From Streptosporangium subroseum (GTDB lineage Bacteria > Actinomycetota > Actinomycetes > Streptosporangiales > Streptosporangiaceae): DNA of 64,000 bases. A program made the translations under genes and the position numbers. The notes beneath the pieces are model-generated. The model was not told where the DNA came from, did no database searches, and saw only the letters and a list, made by a program, of their open reading frames with translations. The stretch covers positions 1-64,000 of the forward strand of contig NZ_FZOD01000002.1 of assembly GCF_900188345.1 (NCBI RefSeq). Reading direction: 5' to 3'. This document shows positions 9,005 through 17,698 of this stretch, in pieces; the first letter of the stretch is position 1; each line of letters begins with the position of its first letter.

Positions 9005-9613
9005 TCATGGTCGCGGTGCGCCTCCTCCACTGAGGAGGATCCCGTCACCGAGCCTGAGCTGGAGCGGCATGGTGAGTCTCGCCGTGTTCTGGGCCACCGG
9101 AAAGCCCTCCACGCTCCACGTTATGCTCGCCGTGCAGTCGCCCGCGCGCAGGCTCATCAGGCGACCGTTGCGAATGCTCGCCTGGAGTAGGCCGACGCCG
9201 AACTCCAGGTCGATGCCGAAGCCGATGCGGGCCACGTACTGACCCTCGACGTACACGTCGACGTAGGGGGAGTGCTTCGACGTGATCGTGTGTCCGGTCA
9301 GGCGCACTATTTCGGTGCTTCCGGGTTGTTCGACGCTCCTGCGTGCGGCGAGCCCCAGCTCCCGGTACTGCAGCCAGCCGCCGAGCAGGACCGTGCCCAG
9401 CTCGATGCCGCGCAGCAGTTCGCCGCCCGCATCGGCGACCCTGCCGTTGAGCGCGCCGCGGAAGGCCGAGCCCGCTCGCTGGGTGCCGTCCTCGACCTGC
9501 TCGAGGGTGCGGCGCGCGTCGAGGGCCCGCGACAGCTCCGCCGCCGCGTCCCTCGGGTCCGGGAAGAGCAGGAGATCGGCGGTGCCCGGCTCGGTTTCGA
9601 TGTGGACTGTCAC
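9005..9613 (-). CDS. Unknown 202-residue protein, last gene of the PASTA/PP2C/vWA operon
   Basis: I do not recognise the family. The N-terminal half looks helical (AAAELSRALDARRTLEQVED, GGELLRGIELG), and the C-terminal half is beta-rich (TSKHSPYVDVYVEGQYVARI, then TMPLQLRLGDGILL). It has no signal peptide or membrane helix. Its GTG start overlaps the stop of the PASTA gene (GTGA, 9610-9613), so it is translationally coupled to the phospho-signalling genes upstream and probably acts with them in the cytoplasm, perhaps as an effector or scaffold. That role is inference from position only. Confidence 0.7.
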   Translation of the reverse strand: MTVHIETEPGTADLLLFPDPRDAAAELSRALDARRTLEQVEDGTQRAGSAFRGALNGRVADAGGELLRGIELGTVLLGGWLQYRELGLAARRSVEQPGSTEIVRLTGHTITSKHSPYVDVYVEGQYVARIGFGIDLEFGVGLLQASIRNGRLMSLRAGDCTASITWSVEGFPVAQNTARLTMPLQLRLGDGILLSGGGAPRP

Positions 9614-10800
9614 GATACGACCTCTCTCAGTTCCTGGCGGCCGGGGTCCGCGAACAGTTCCACCCGAATGTCCGGCACCGGGGCGGACGGGGCCGCGCCG
9701 GGCGGCGGAGAGCCGGTCAGGTGGATCTCCAGGCGCGGGGCGGGATCGGGGTGCGGATCGCAGTGGATCGACGGCACCTGCTGGGGCTGGGTTTGAGGTG
9801 GGAGCTGGGGATACGGCAGGGTCTGGGCCGAGGCCGAGGCCGGGGCCGGGGACGAGGCCTGCTGCGGGTCGCTCCCTCGCACGGTACGGCGGGCCCGCAG
9901 GGTCCGGGCGACGAGGACGACGATGAGGACGATCGCCAGTCCCGGGAGCACGATCCCTACGAGCGCTACGGGGATCAGCGGTGAGGAGGAGCCATTGCCG
10001 GTCCCGGGGATCTCCCCAGGGCCCGTTTCGTTTCCGCCGTCGTCCGGGTTCAGCGTCTCCGTCACCGCCTCCCGCAGCGACACCGTCACGGTCGCGCCCT
10101 CGGCGACCTGGCTGTCGGCCACGGGATTCTGGCGGTCGATCTTCCCCGTCTCGGGTGAATCGGGATCCACGCTGAGCACCAGGCCGGCCTCCGAGAGCCG
10201 CAGCGTGGCCGCTGCCGGGTCGAGGCCGATCAGCGACGGCACGGTCACCTGCCGCCCCGGCCTCACGGGCGGTGGTGGAGGAATGACGACCTCGGGCGGG
10301 GGCGGATTCGGGGAGACCAGGTCTATTCGCACGGTCGTGCCGAAGCTCACCAGCCGGTCCGCGGGCGGATCCTGGCGGGTGACCTTCCAGCCAGTGCTCG
10401 CGTTCGCCGGCTGCGGGTCCTTGCCCAGGCCGGCGGCGTCGAGGGCGGTTTCGGCGTCGGTGCGGGAAAGACCTCGCACATCGGGGACCTTCGGGCCGAC
10501 CGTGAGGACGACCGTGTAGACGACGTCGTCCTGAGCGGCGAAGCCACGGTCCGCCGAGCAGTCTTCCACCACGTAGTCGATGACGTAGGACGTCGAGGTC
10601 GGCAGGAGGGTCTGGGGAAACACCTGAATGTTGATGTCCGCGTCCGGCACGTTCCGAAGCGTCTCGCTCGCCACCTGGAGCTCCTGACCCCGTACGTCGG
10701 GTGGCTCACAGCCGTCGGGCACGATCGGCGTGGGGGACGGTGACACCGGGCTGAGGACCACGGCCAATGACACGGCGAGCATCGAGAGGTGGCGAAGCAT
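9610..10800 (-). CDS. Membrane protein with PASTA repeats but no kinase domain
   Basis: A 396-residue protein. It has an N-terminal signal peptide (LSMLAVSLAVVLSPVSPSP), then three PASTA-like units: a divergent first one (PPDVRGQELQVASETLRN), VPDVRGLSRTDAETALDAAG and VPSLIGLDPAAATLRLSEAG. A transmembrane helix near residues 275-300 (ALVGIVLPGLAIVLIVVLV) and a proline-rich cytoplasmic tail follow. PASTA units normally form the extracellular, muropeptide-sensing part of PknB-type kinases; here they sit on a separate protein while a kinase-like gene lies directly upstream. The start has GGAG 6 nt before the ATG. Confidence 0.85.
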   Translation of the reverse strand: MLRHLSMLAVSLAVVLSPVSPSPTPIVPDGCEPPDVRGQELQVASETLRNVPDADINIQVFPQTLLPTSTSYVIDYVVEDCSADRGFAAQDDVVYTVVLTVGPKVPDVRGLSRTDAETALDAAGLGKDPQPANASTGWKVTRQDPPADRLVSFGTTVRIDLVSPNPPPPEVVIPPPPPVRPGRQVTVPSLIGLDPAAATLRLSEAGLVLSVDPDSPETGKIDRQNPVADSQVAEGATVTVSLREAVTETLNPDDGGNETGPGEIPGTGNGSSSPLIPVALVGIVLPGLAIVLIVVLVARTLRARRTVRGSDPQQASSPAPASASAQTLPYPQLPPQTQPQQVPSIHCDPHPDPAPRLEIHLTGSPPPGAAPSAPVPDIRVELFADPGRQELREVVS

Positions 10801-10803
10801 CGG

Positions 10804-10857
10804 CTACTCCGCGGGGGATGCGGTCACGACGCCCGGGACACGGCTGGTGCTTGACAT
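10804..10857 (-). CDS. 17-codon ORF between the kinase-like and PASTA genes
   Basis: A short frame (MSSTSRVPGVVTASPAE) starts at the ATG at 10855-10857, preceded by GGGGAG at 8 nt, and stops 3 nt before the PASTA start. The spacing suggests translational coupling rather than a functional peptide. It could also be chance. Confidence 0.35.
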   Translation of the reverse strand: MSSTSRVPGVVTASPAE

Positions 10858-10881
10858 TTGATTCACTCCCCTTGAACGAGG

Positions 10882-11994
10882 TCACTTACCCAGGGCGATG
10901 ATGATGAGGAAGAGCACGATCAGCACGGCCCCCGCCATGACCGCCCACCTCACTTTCCCTTCCGAACCTTCCGAACCTGCCGAGGTGGCCGGCACCGGAG
11001 GCGTGACAGTGATCGGGGCCGGTGTCACGGCCGACTCGCCCGTCGGCCAGGGCTTCTTGATGAAGCCGTCCACGTTGACGTAGAGCCGCTCCCCGATGAC
11101 CATCCTCGGCCACACCGCGGCCGCCTCTCGGAGCCGCTCCCGCACACCGGGCGGCGGCAGGGTACGGCTGCACTCGATGAGCGTGTCGGCGAGGGCCGAC
11201 GGCATGACCCTCCGGAGGACCACCGGATCCGGCTGCCAGGTTTCGACCGTCTCCTGGACGCAGCGCACCACCGCCCAGGCGAACTTGTAGTGGTCCGAGG
11301 TCACGTCGAAGGCCACCCCACGCTGCTCCACCGGAAGCTTCCACTGCTCCGGGTCGACGGGAGGCATCGCGCCCTCACCCAAAAGCGGCACGCAGGAGTC
11401 GCAGTCGAGGAGATACGCCCTGGGGCGCGGATCGATCGTGAAGACGGCGTTGCGCAATTGCAGATCCCCCACCGCGTACCCGTGCTGGTGCAGCCAGGTG
11501 ACGGTGTCCAGCAGCTCACCGAGCACGGCCAGCTTGTATGGCGGCTCGTAGTACGCCTTCTTCACCTCGTACCGTTGCGCGATCCGCCTCGCACGGTCCG
11601 GGCTCCGGGTGAGCTCGTCGAGGTGACGCGGGGTCTCGGTCGTCTCGCCCGAGCCGGAGGTCCGCTGTTCGAACATCGACCTTTCGGCGAGCCTGATCAG
11701 GATGCCCTCGGCCCTGGCGGGCGTGCCGACGACGGCGATCGGCCAGGCGCACCTCTCGTCCAGCACCGCACGCTCCTCGTCCGGGAGCTCCCTGCGCCAG
11801 CGGATCATGGAGTGCAGCGCGGGGACGCGCACCTCGTCGGCGGTCTCGGACTTGTACCTCTTGAACAGGTAGGTGCGCTGGTCGGGGGCGACGCAGAGCC
11901 GCAGTCCGTCCGTCTGCCCTCCGTCGCGGAGCACCGGCCCCTCCCCGGTGAATGTCAGCTCGCCGACGCGGACGATCATCGGAAGATCTGTCAC
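10882..11994 (-). CDS. Protein-kinase-like protein with C-terminal membrane anchor
   Basis: A 370-residue protein that keeps the core residues of the protein kinase fold in divergent form: a candidate ATP-binding lysine in YLFKRYKS (about residue 44), a catalytic-loop equivalent GYAVGDLQLRNAVF (about 173) with D and N, and a metal-binding DFG equivalent LLDCDSC (about 198). A single transmembrane helix (AVMAGAVLIVLFLIIIALG) ends the protein, so the kinase domain should face the cytoplasm. The start is a GTG overlapping the PP2C stop (GTGA, 11991-11994). Next to PP2C and vWA genes it completes a TerY-P-like triad; activity is inferred from the retained residues. Confidence 0.78.
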   Translation of the reverse strand: MTDLPMIVRVGELTFTGEGPVLRDGGQTDGLRLCVAPDQRTYLFKRYKSETADEVRVPALHSMIRWRRELPDEERAVLDERCAWPIAVVGTPARAEGILIRLAERSMFEQRTSGSGETTETPRHLDELTRSPDRARRIAQRYEVKKAYYEPPYKLAVLGELLDTVTWLHQHGYAVGDLQLRNAVFTIDPRPRAYLLDCDSCVPLLGEGAMPPVDPEQWKLPVEQRGVAFDVTSDHYKFAWAVVRCVQETVETWQPDPVVLRRVMPSALADTLIECSRTLPPPGVRERLREAAAVWPRMVIGERLYVNVDGFIKKPWPTGESAVTPAPITVTPPVPATSAGSEGSEGKVRWAVMAGAVLIVLFLIIIALGK

Positions 11995-13874
11995 GGCACG
12001 GCCGTATCGTGGCGTCCGGCCCAGATCGCGACCACCGTCCGGTCGTCGTCGAAGGTGGAGAGGCGGAAGTCGACCTCCCGGACGAAGTCGACCAGGCTCG
12101 GCGGCGTGCGCCAGGTCTGGGACAGCCGCTGGGTCAGCGGGGTCAGGCCGCCCGCGACGCCCGCGGCGAAGCCGTCACTGCTGAGCACCAGCAGGTCACC
12201 CGCGCGCCACGAGAACACCTGGACCTGGATGTCGGCGAGGTCGCCCGGAATCGCCGCCGTCACGTTGTCGCCGCCTCCTCCCTCGCCCGCCAACGCCTGC
12301 CACCGGCCGCCGGTGACGAGGATGGCCGGGGAGTCGCCGACGGCGGCGCACACGGCTTGCCCCTCTCCCTCCGAAGGGAGGACGGCCACGGTCAGAGTGG
12401 TCCCGGGCCGTGCGGAAGGGGCGCGTTCGGTATTGGTGCCCGGCCGCGGCGAGCCCAGGGACTCGGTGGTCCGCCGGACCGTGTCGGACACGTAGGCGAG
12501 CACGGATTTCCAGTCCCAGCTCTGCGGGCGTTCGCCGGACCGCAACGCGGAGTCGATCCCGTCCAGCGCGGCCCTGACGGCGACCGTGGACGCGATCTCC
12601 GCGTGGCGCGCGCTGCCCAGGCCGTCGGCCACGACCGCGATGACCCAGCGCTCGTCGCTGCTGAGCCGCACGCCGTACGCGTCCTGCCGGGTCTCGCCGC
12701 GGAAGCTGTGCGTGCGGCCCCGTACCGTGGCGGCGCGCACTGTCGTGCCCTTGACCAGGCCTCCGTCGAGCGCCAGCCCGGCATCGGCCGAGGTGGTGCT
12801 CCAGGGCAGGTGCACGGCGATCGGCCTGGGCTCGGGACCGACGACCACGCGGGTGTCCCGCGTGGCGGCGGACTGCGGCGCATCGGGTGTCGCCACGTCC
12901 GATTGCCTCCCCCCACGCACGGCGGTCGTCGAGGGACGCCGGCTGAGGAGGTAGAGCACGGTGAACGCCGCCGCCCCGCCCAGCAACAGGGCCAGGATCA
13001 TCTGTGCCAGAGGGAACCCGGACGACGTCGGCACGTTGTCGCCCGCCCAGTCCCTCGCCACGTCGGCCGGCCTCTTCCCGTTGTTCTTCACCTCGGTGAG
13101 CAGACGGTCGACGACCTGCGGGGTGAGCGTGTCCGTCACCTTCTGGAGCACCCGCTCGGCCTCCGGGTCCCCCTTGGCGACCTGGTCGCTGGCGAACACG
13201 CTCAGCGTCCGGGGAGGCAAAATATTGTCCAGGTCTCCGAGCGTGACGAGGTCTCCCTTCTTCGAGCCGTCCGGGACGATCGCGCCTCCCGTGAAACCGG
13301 ACCCTGTCAGGGCGGCGTCGAAGGCGGCCTGGTCGGCCTGATCCCTGACGTCGAGTCCCCGGTCGGTCAGCGCCCGCTTGAACACGCCGAACTCTGGCGG
13401 GACCAGGACGGTGACGCCGGCTATGTCGTTCTGATACCTCTGCGCGAATTCGGCGATCGTCCGGACGCCCTGCTGCAGCGAGGGGGACACGACGAGCACC
13501 GCGCGGCTCTGGATCGCCGTCCTGCCCACGAGTGTGTGCCCAGGGAGGGCGGTGGGGAGTCGCCGGTCGTCCGGCGTCGGCGGGGCCGGCGACGCGGCCA
13601 CGAGCACGTCGAGGTCGTAGTCGACGGCGACCCGTGCGTCGTCCGGCTGCTTCGCGTAGTCCGCGACCTCGGCCACCTTCTTGGCGACGCCGTCGACGCC
13701 GGCCCGGTCGAGCGCGGCGGCGTAGATCTCGGCGACGAGCTGCTCACGCTCTCCCGCCCGCGCGTTGACGATGATCTGCCGCCCCGAGTCGCCGGACCCG
13801 CCGCAGCCCGCGACGGCGAACCCGATGACGAGGGCGGCGACCGCACTGGTACGGACCCGGCCCGGCGGGCCCAT
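11991..13874 (-). CDS. Lipoprotein substrate-binding domain fused through a membrane helix to a PP2C phosphatase
   Basis: A 627-residue protein. The N terminus is a lipoprotein signal with lipobox VAGC (Cys24). Residues 30-280 resemble OpuAC/glycine-betaine-type binding proteins (DLDVLVAASPAPP, LVPPEFGVFKRALTDRGLDV, RLLTEVKNNGKRPADVARDW). A membrane helix at about 285-310 (AQMILALLLGGAAAFTVLYL) leads to a cytoplasmic PP2C domain from about 385: RGETRQDAYG, VVADGLGSARHAEIAS, LLVLSSDGFAAGVAGG and DDDRTVVAIW supply the metal-binding aspartates. The ATG at 13874 has GGAGG 6 nt upstream and shares its A with the vWA stop. Both a lipid anchor and an internal helix are unusual; processing at Cys24 would tether both ends of the sensor. 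Confidence 0.85.
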   Translation of the reverse strand: MGPPGRVRTSAVAALVIGFAVAGCGGSGDSGRQIIVNARAGEREQLVAEIYAAALDRAGVDGVAKKVAEVADYAKQPDDARVAVDYDLDVLVAASPAPPTPDDRRLPTALPGHTLVGRTAIQSRAVLVVSPSLQQGVRTIAEFAQRYQNDIAGVTVLVPPEFGVFKRALTDRGLDVRDQADQAAFDAALTGSGFTGGAIVPDGSKKGDLVTLGDLDNILPPRTLSVFASDQVAKGDPEAERVLQKVTDTLTPQVVDRLLTEVKNNGKRPADVARDWAGDNVPTSSGFPLAQMILALLLGGAAAFTVLYLLSRRPSTTAVRGGRQSDVATPDAPQSAATRDTRVVVGPEPRPIAVHLPWSTTSADAGLALDGGLVKGTTVRAATVRGRTHSFRGETRQDAYGVRLSSDERWVIAVVADGLGSARHAEIASTVAVRAALDGIDSALRSGERPQSWDWKSVLAYVSDTVRRTTESLGSPRPGTNTERAPSARPGTTLTVAVLPSEGEGQAVCAAVGDSPAILVTGGRWQALAGEGGGGDNVTAAIPGDLADIQVQVFSWRAGDLLVLSSDGFAAGVAGGLTPLTQRLSQTWRTPPSLVDFVREVDFRLSTFDDDRTVVAIWAGRHDTAVP

Positions 13875-14611
13875 CAGGAGCCTCCGCACGGGAGTCGGCG
13901 CATGCCGGCCGGAATCGGGATCACGAAGTCGGAACTCCTGATCGAGCTGCCGATGCTGTCCTGGACCGCCTGGGCTATCGCCGCCACCACCTTGACCGCC
14001 TGGATCGACTCGTCCGCGACGTACGCCAACGGGTTGTTCCGGAAGGAGGTCGCCACCTGGCAGAGGGTCTGCTCGGTGACCTGGCCGAAGCCCATCGCCG
14101 TGATGTGCGGGCGGTGCGGGAACGCGGGGTCGATCAGCCTGGCACGGGCGGGCAGCCAGACCTCGGCAGGCTGGCGGGCATTTCCGACGAAGGGCTCGCC
14201 GTCGGTGATGAAGAAGACCACCGGGGTCTTGAGCTGGTACTGCCCGGCCAGGCGGGCGCAGTCGGCCTGGATGAGCTGCCGCAGGGTCAGGAACGCCTGC
14301 TCGTAATTGGTCTGACCGCCCTTCGGCAGCGCGGGGATGTTGCTCGCGTCACAGGGCCGGGTGAGCGGAAGCACGACGTCGGCCCTGTCATGGAAGGCCA
14401 CGATGGACACGTGCGCGGCCTCGCTCACCCCCGGATCACCGGCCTCGAGCTGAAAGAGCAGCTCCCCGACACAGTTGGAAAGGATGTCGAACGGAGTCTG
14501 CCTGCCGTCCTCGCGGGGGGCGTGCATCGAGTGGGAAACGTCGCACGTGATGTAGAAGGGAAATGCCCTCGGAAGGGCATAATTGTAGGCAGGCTCCGGA
14601 GAATGCGACAC
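13874..14611 (-). CDS. TerY-like von Willebrand factor A domain protein
   Basis: A 245-residue single-domain vWA protein with an intact MIDAS: D-x-S-x-S in CDVSHSMH, the threonine in KGGQTNYEQA and the aspartate in FFITDGEPF. Proteins of this size (TerY-like) act as metal-dependent scaffolds in TerY-P systems together with PP2C and kinase partners. I chose the GTG at 14609-14611, with AGGAG 10 nt upstream, over a TTG six codons earlier. It is the first gene of the operon and couples to the phosphatase gene through a TGATG overlap. Confidence 0.85.
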   Translation of the reverse strand: MSHSPEPAYNYALPRAFPFYITCDVSHSMHAPREDGRQTPFDILSNCVGELLFQLEAGDPGVSEAAHVSIVAFHDRADVVLPLTRPCDASNIPALPKGGQTNYEQAFLTLRQLIQADCARLAGQYQLKTPVVFFITDGEPFVGNARQPAEVWLPARARLIDPAFPHRPHITAMGFGQVTEQTLCQVATSFRNNPLAYVADESIQAVKVVAAIAQAVQDSIGSSIRSSDFVIPIPAGMRRLPCGGS

Positions 14612-14850
14612 GGCGACTACTCTCCTCAAGATCGCTGACGCGGACGGCCCGAGTGCGCGATACGGGCCCCCAGAGCGGACCCCATCACCCCATTAGATAC
14701 GTCGCGAAGGCCTCGGCATTACTCATTTTCGGGAATTCATATTCGGGAATTCATAGCCGCGGCACGGTGACAGACCCTGACGACGCCGGTCTGTAGGGTC
14801 GGGAGCCGGCGCGGTTTGCCGTGTTTCATCGATGATCTACTCCAGGTCGA

Positions 14851-15036
14851 TCACCGGTCCAGGCGCACACCAGGACCGAACCGGAGCGGAAACGGGCGGA
14901 ACTCTCGAGACAGAAGCGCAATTGTCACTTCTTCAAGCGCGCTGACCTCGGCTTTTGGCAGAGGCGTAATCATCGAGGAATCGGCGATCCGGGCGAGTTC
15001 TTCACCCAGCGCATCCAAACCGATCTCTGATCTCAT
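14851..15036 (-). CDS. Small acidic protein upstream of the vWA operon
   Basis: A 61-residue frame with a strong ribosome binding site (GAGGAGAG, 4 nt before the ATG). The N-terminal half is acidic and helical (LDALGEELARIADSS); the C-terminal half is Pro/Phe/Arg rich (SREFRPFPLRFGPG). I do not recognise it. It lies 240 bp upstream of the vWA gene on the same strand and could be the operon's first cistron or a separate regulator. A peptide precursor is possible but no modification genes are nearby. Confidence 0.5.
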   Translation of the reverse strand: MRSEIGLDALGEELARIADSSMITPLPKAEVSALEEVTIALLSREFRPFPLRFGPGVRLDR

Positions 15037-15333
15037 GATCTCTCCTCGGCGCTCCCACGCCGGGTCGGAATAGCGATCTACAACGCGAAGGGATTCGCCG
15101 GTCCAGTGGCCAGACCGTGGTTCCCCTCCTATTGGCCGAAACCGTCCGGCCTCGCCGCTCCACAGCGGTCCTACCCGTCTCGAACCGCTCCCGATGTGCG
15201 GGGATGAGAAATAACGAAGGGCACAGATCGCCGCGCATGATGCCCATCATGTAGATCGGTGTCGGAGGTTTGCCGAAACCTGAGCGCATCCGCATACGGA
15301 TGCCGTACGTGCCGATTCCGGTGAGGTTGCAGA
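15037..15333. other. Gene-free stretch
   Basis: No supported gene. It lies between the small acidic protein and an integrase relic and may be the non-coding flank of a lost integrative element. Confidence 0.35.
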
Positions 15334-15491
15334 TCATACGGACCCGCTCAAGATTCTCGCGAGCAGTGCAGTCGGCCCCACTGATGGCTTGGTGAAGACG
15401 TCGGCGGCGGACGCTGCTCGCTCGTGGATGACGCGGGCGTAGACGTGCAGGATGATCGCCGGGTCGGCGTGGCCGCGGCTCGACGTAATGG
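15334..15491 (-). pseudogene. C-terminal relic of a tyrosine recombinase (integrase)
   Basis: The minus-strand translation ending at a TGA at 15334-15336 gives RGHADPAIILHVYARVIHE, the box II region of actinobacterial phage/ICE integrases: a GH motif followed by the catalytic Tyr in HVYARV. A helical tail (AASAADVFTKPSVG) follows. Everything upstream of the GH motif, including the other catalytic residues, is missing. It is the only integrase sequence I can see in a window rich in attachment-site-like repeats. Confidence 0.72.
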
Positions 15492-15629
15492 GGACGCTCA
15501 TCGAGGGTCAAAAACGATCTATGAAGTATCTCCCCAGTGCGCACGGCGGTCTCTTTCGAGATACATACCCTTAAAGGATTGTTCGACGCTTGGGCGGGTT
15601 GGACAGGTGGTGGGTAAGGGGGGACCGCC

Positions 15630-17285
15630 ATGACGACCAACGACGACCTGGAGGACTGGGCGGGGTATGGGTTCAGCGAGGAACTCGTCAGAGCCCTGTT
15701 CCACGGTCTGCGCGTGGGTCTGTACGTGGTCAGCCATACGGGGAAGATCCTCCTGGTCAATCCGTATGCCGAGAGGCTGCTCGATCGTCCCGCACGGCAG
15801 TTGATCGGGGCCGACCCCCACGACCTGCTCCACCGCAACGCCGACGGAAGCCCGATCCCCCGGGAGGACTGCCAGATTCTGGCCGCGTTCGCCGAGGGGG
15901 TGTACGTCCGTAGCGAGGAGGCGTGGTTCACTCGCGGATCCGGAGGCCTGGTCCCGGTGGGCGTGATGGCGGCCCCGCTCTCGTTGGGCGCGAAGAAGGA
16001 CATGGGCTCAGTGGTCCTGTTCTACGACCTGTCGCGGCACAAGGCCGTGGAACACAAGCAGGCGGCCGCCCTGGCGGCACTGGAGAAGCTGACCGACCGG
16101 TTGTCGCTGATGGCCGAGACCAGCACCGTGCTGGCCTCCACCCTGAAGGTGGATGAGGCGCTGCGGCGGCTGTCTCGTCTGGTGGTGCCCCGGCTGGCCG
16201 ACTGGGCGATGATCGACCTGCTCGGCCCCAGCGGCGACAGGGTGGACAGGGTGGCGGTCGTGGTCAAGCAGGGCCGGAGCGGTGTCGAGTGCAAGCAGTG
16301 GGAGGGGCCGCTTCCGGCGTTTCCGGAGACCTCCCAGGCGCCGATGGCGCAAGTGCTGCGCGGCGGCCCCGCGGTGTTGTTCGGCCCTGAGGATCTGGCC
16401 GAGCGAATTGACCCGGAGGAGGAGTGCAGTGTCCAGCGGCGGCGGCCGTACGAGGAGTTGGGTGCCCATTCGGTCATCATCGCGCCGCTGCGTACGCCGC
16501 GCCGGGTGCTGGGTGCGCTCACCCTGGCCCGGTCCGAGACCTCCCCGGTGTACGACTCGGCCGATCTATCCCTTATCGGCGACATCGCCAGCCGAGCCGG
16601 GCTCGCCGTGGACAACGCGGACATGTTCGAGGAGCAGCGTCGGTTCGCCTCCTCCACCTCTCACGAGCTCAGAACGCCGCTTGCCGGTCTCCGCGCCCGG
16701 CTCGAGGAGGCGGTGCTCTACCCCGCCGACGTCGACCCGCACGAGACCATCAGGGAGGCGCTGGCGGTCACCGATCGGCTGGAGACGATCGTCGACGACC
16801 TGTTGGTGTTGGCTCGGCTCCGTGCCGGAGGGCCGGCCGCGTACGAGGCGATCGACGTCGGCGCGCTGGTGGTGAAGGAGGTGGCGACCATGGCGGGTCG
16901 CGTGCCGGTCCACGTCGACGCGGGCCGGGATGTGAACGTTCTGGGCAACCGGATCCAGCTGATCCGGGTCATCGACAATCTCCTGGTCAACGCCCGACGA
17001 CACGCCGACAAAAGGGTCGAGGTCACCGTGGGACGAGTGGAGGACTCGGCCGTCATCATCATGTGCGACGACGGCGCTGGAATCGCGCCGCAGGACCGAG
17101 AGCGCGTCTTCGAGCGCTTCGTCCGACTGGACGAGGGTCGACGCAGGGAGCCGGGAGGTACCGGGCTCGGCCTGGCCATCTCGCGCGACATCGCCCACGC
17201 CCACAACGGGACCCTCACGATCGAAGACTCACCGCGTGGTGCCCGGTTCGTCCTCCGGCTTCCGCTGACAGACAGGCGTCCGTAG
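15630..17285 (+). CDS. PAS-GAF sensor histidine kinase, orphan
   Basis: A 551-residue soluble kinase: a PAS domain at about residues 15-130 (VGLYVVSHTGKILLVNPYAE), a GAF domain at about 165-335 (SVIIAPLRTPRRVLGALTLA), a HisKA H-box (STSHELRTPL, about 342), and a HATPase domain with N box VIDNLLVNARRHAD (about 446), G1 DDGAGI (480) and G2 GGTGLGLAI (509). It has no membrane helices, so it senses an internal signal. No response regulator gene is adjacent. The ATG at 15630 has a GGGGGG tract upstream. Confidence 0.9.
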   Translation: MTTNDDLEDWAGYGFSEELVRALFHGLRVGLYVVSHTGKILLVNPYAERLLDRPARQLIGADPHDLLHRNADGSPIPREDCQILAAFAEGVYVRSEEAWFTRGSGGLVPVGVMAAPLSLGAKKDMGSVVLFYDLSRHKAVEHKQAAALAALEKLTDRLSLMAETSTVLASTLKVDEALRRLSRLVVPRLADWAMIDLLGPSGDRVDRVAVVVKQGRSGVECKQWEGPLPAFPETSQAPMAQVLRGGPAVLFGPEDLAERIDPEEECSVQRRRPYEELGAHSVIIAPLRTPRRVLGALTLARSETSPVYDSADLSLIGDIASRAGLAVDNADMFEEQRRFASSTSHELRTPLAGLRARLEEAVLYPADVDPHETIREALAVTDRLETIVDDLLVLARLRAGGPAAYEAIDVGALVVKEVATMAGRVPVHVDAGRDVNVLGNRIQLIRVIDNLLVNARRHADKRVEVTVGRVEDSAVIIMCDDGAGIAPQDRERVFERFVRLDEGRRREPGGTGLGLAISRDIAHAHNGTLTIEDSPRGARFVLRLPLTDRRP

Positions 17286-17409
17286 CTTTCGCGGACCTCC
17301 GGCCGTCCTCGAGCGGCGGCTCAGGCGTGGGTCGCCTTTGGACGACAGGACTTCACCCGGGAAAAGGATCACGAGTCTGTGAAGCCGGCAGGTTGGAAGG
17401 TCGAGGGGA

Positions 17410-17493
17410 GTCAGCGAGCACCACCAGGCGGGTGAGGTCGGCCGCGGCCGGAGCGGCGCATGCGACCACGTACAGCACTCCGGGCCTGTCCAT
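17410..17493 (-). pseudogene. Possible N-terminal relic of a flavoprotein (DFP/CoaC-like) gene
   Basis: From the ATG at 17491-17493 the minus strand reads RPGVLYVVACAAPAAADLTR, which resembles the first beta strand and FMN-binding loop of actinobacterial flavoproteins. Similarity is lost after about 30 codons. The rest of 17286-17698 shows no gene. Confidence 0.35.
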
Positions 17494-17698
17494 GCGCTTG
17501 ATCCTCTATAGCCGCGCTCGCGTATCTCCGCCAGCGGTCTGGGCTCTGGCTTGATGGCGGCGTCGCCGGGTGGACCAGCGGAGCCCAGAGGACGGCATCG
17601 CGTGTGGGCTGGACGAAAAGTGTTTCGTGAACAGGCGCTGGGTCTCGTTGCAGGTGAGTGAAGTCAACCCGTCCGGGGCGGGATGGCGGGCATGTTCG

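Noticed and set aside
11952..14306. A 784-codon open frame on the plus strand
   Set aside because: Antisense to the kinase-like and PP2C genes, arginine-rich and low in hydrophobic structure. It is a shadow of the opposite strand.
9610..14611. Calling the operon a known anti-phage TerY-P defence system
   Set aside because: The vWA/PP2C/kinase triad is similar, but the receptor, PASTA and membrane-anchored features differ, and nothing in the sequence shows a defence role.
14816..15073. Plus-strand frame overlapping the small acidic protein
   Set aside because: The minus-strand frame has a strong ribosome binding site and ordered composition; the plus-strand one has neither.
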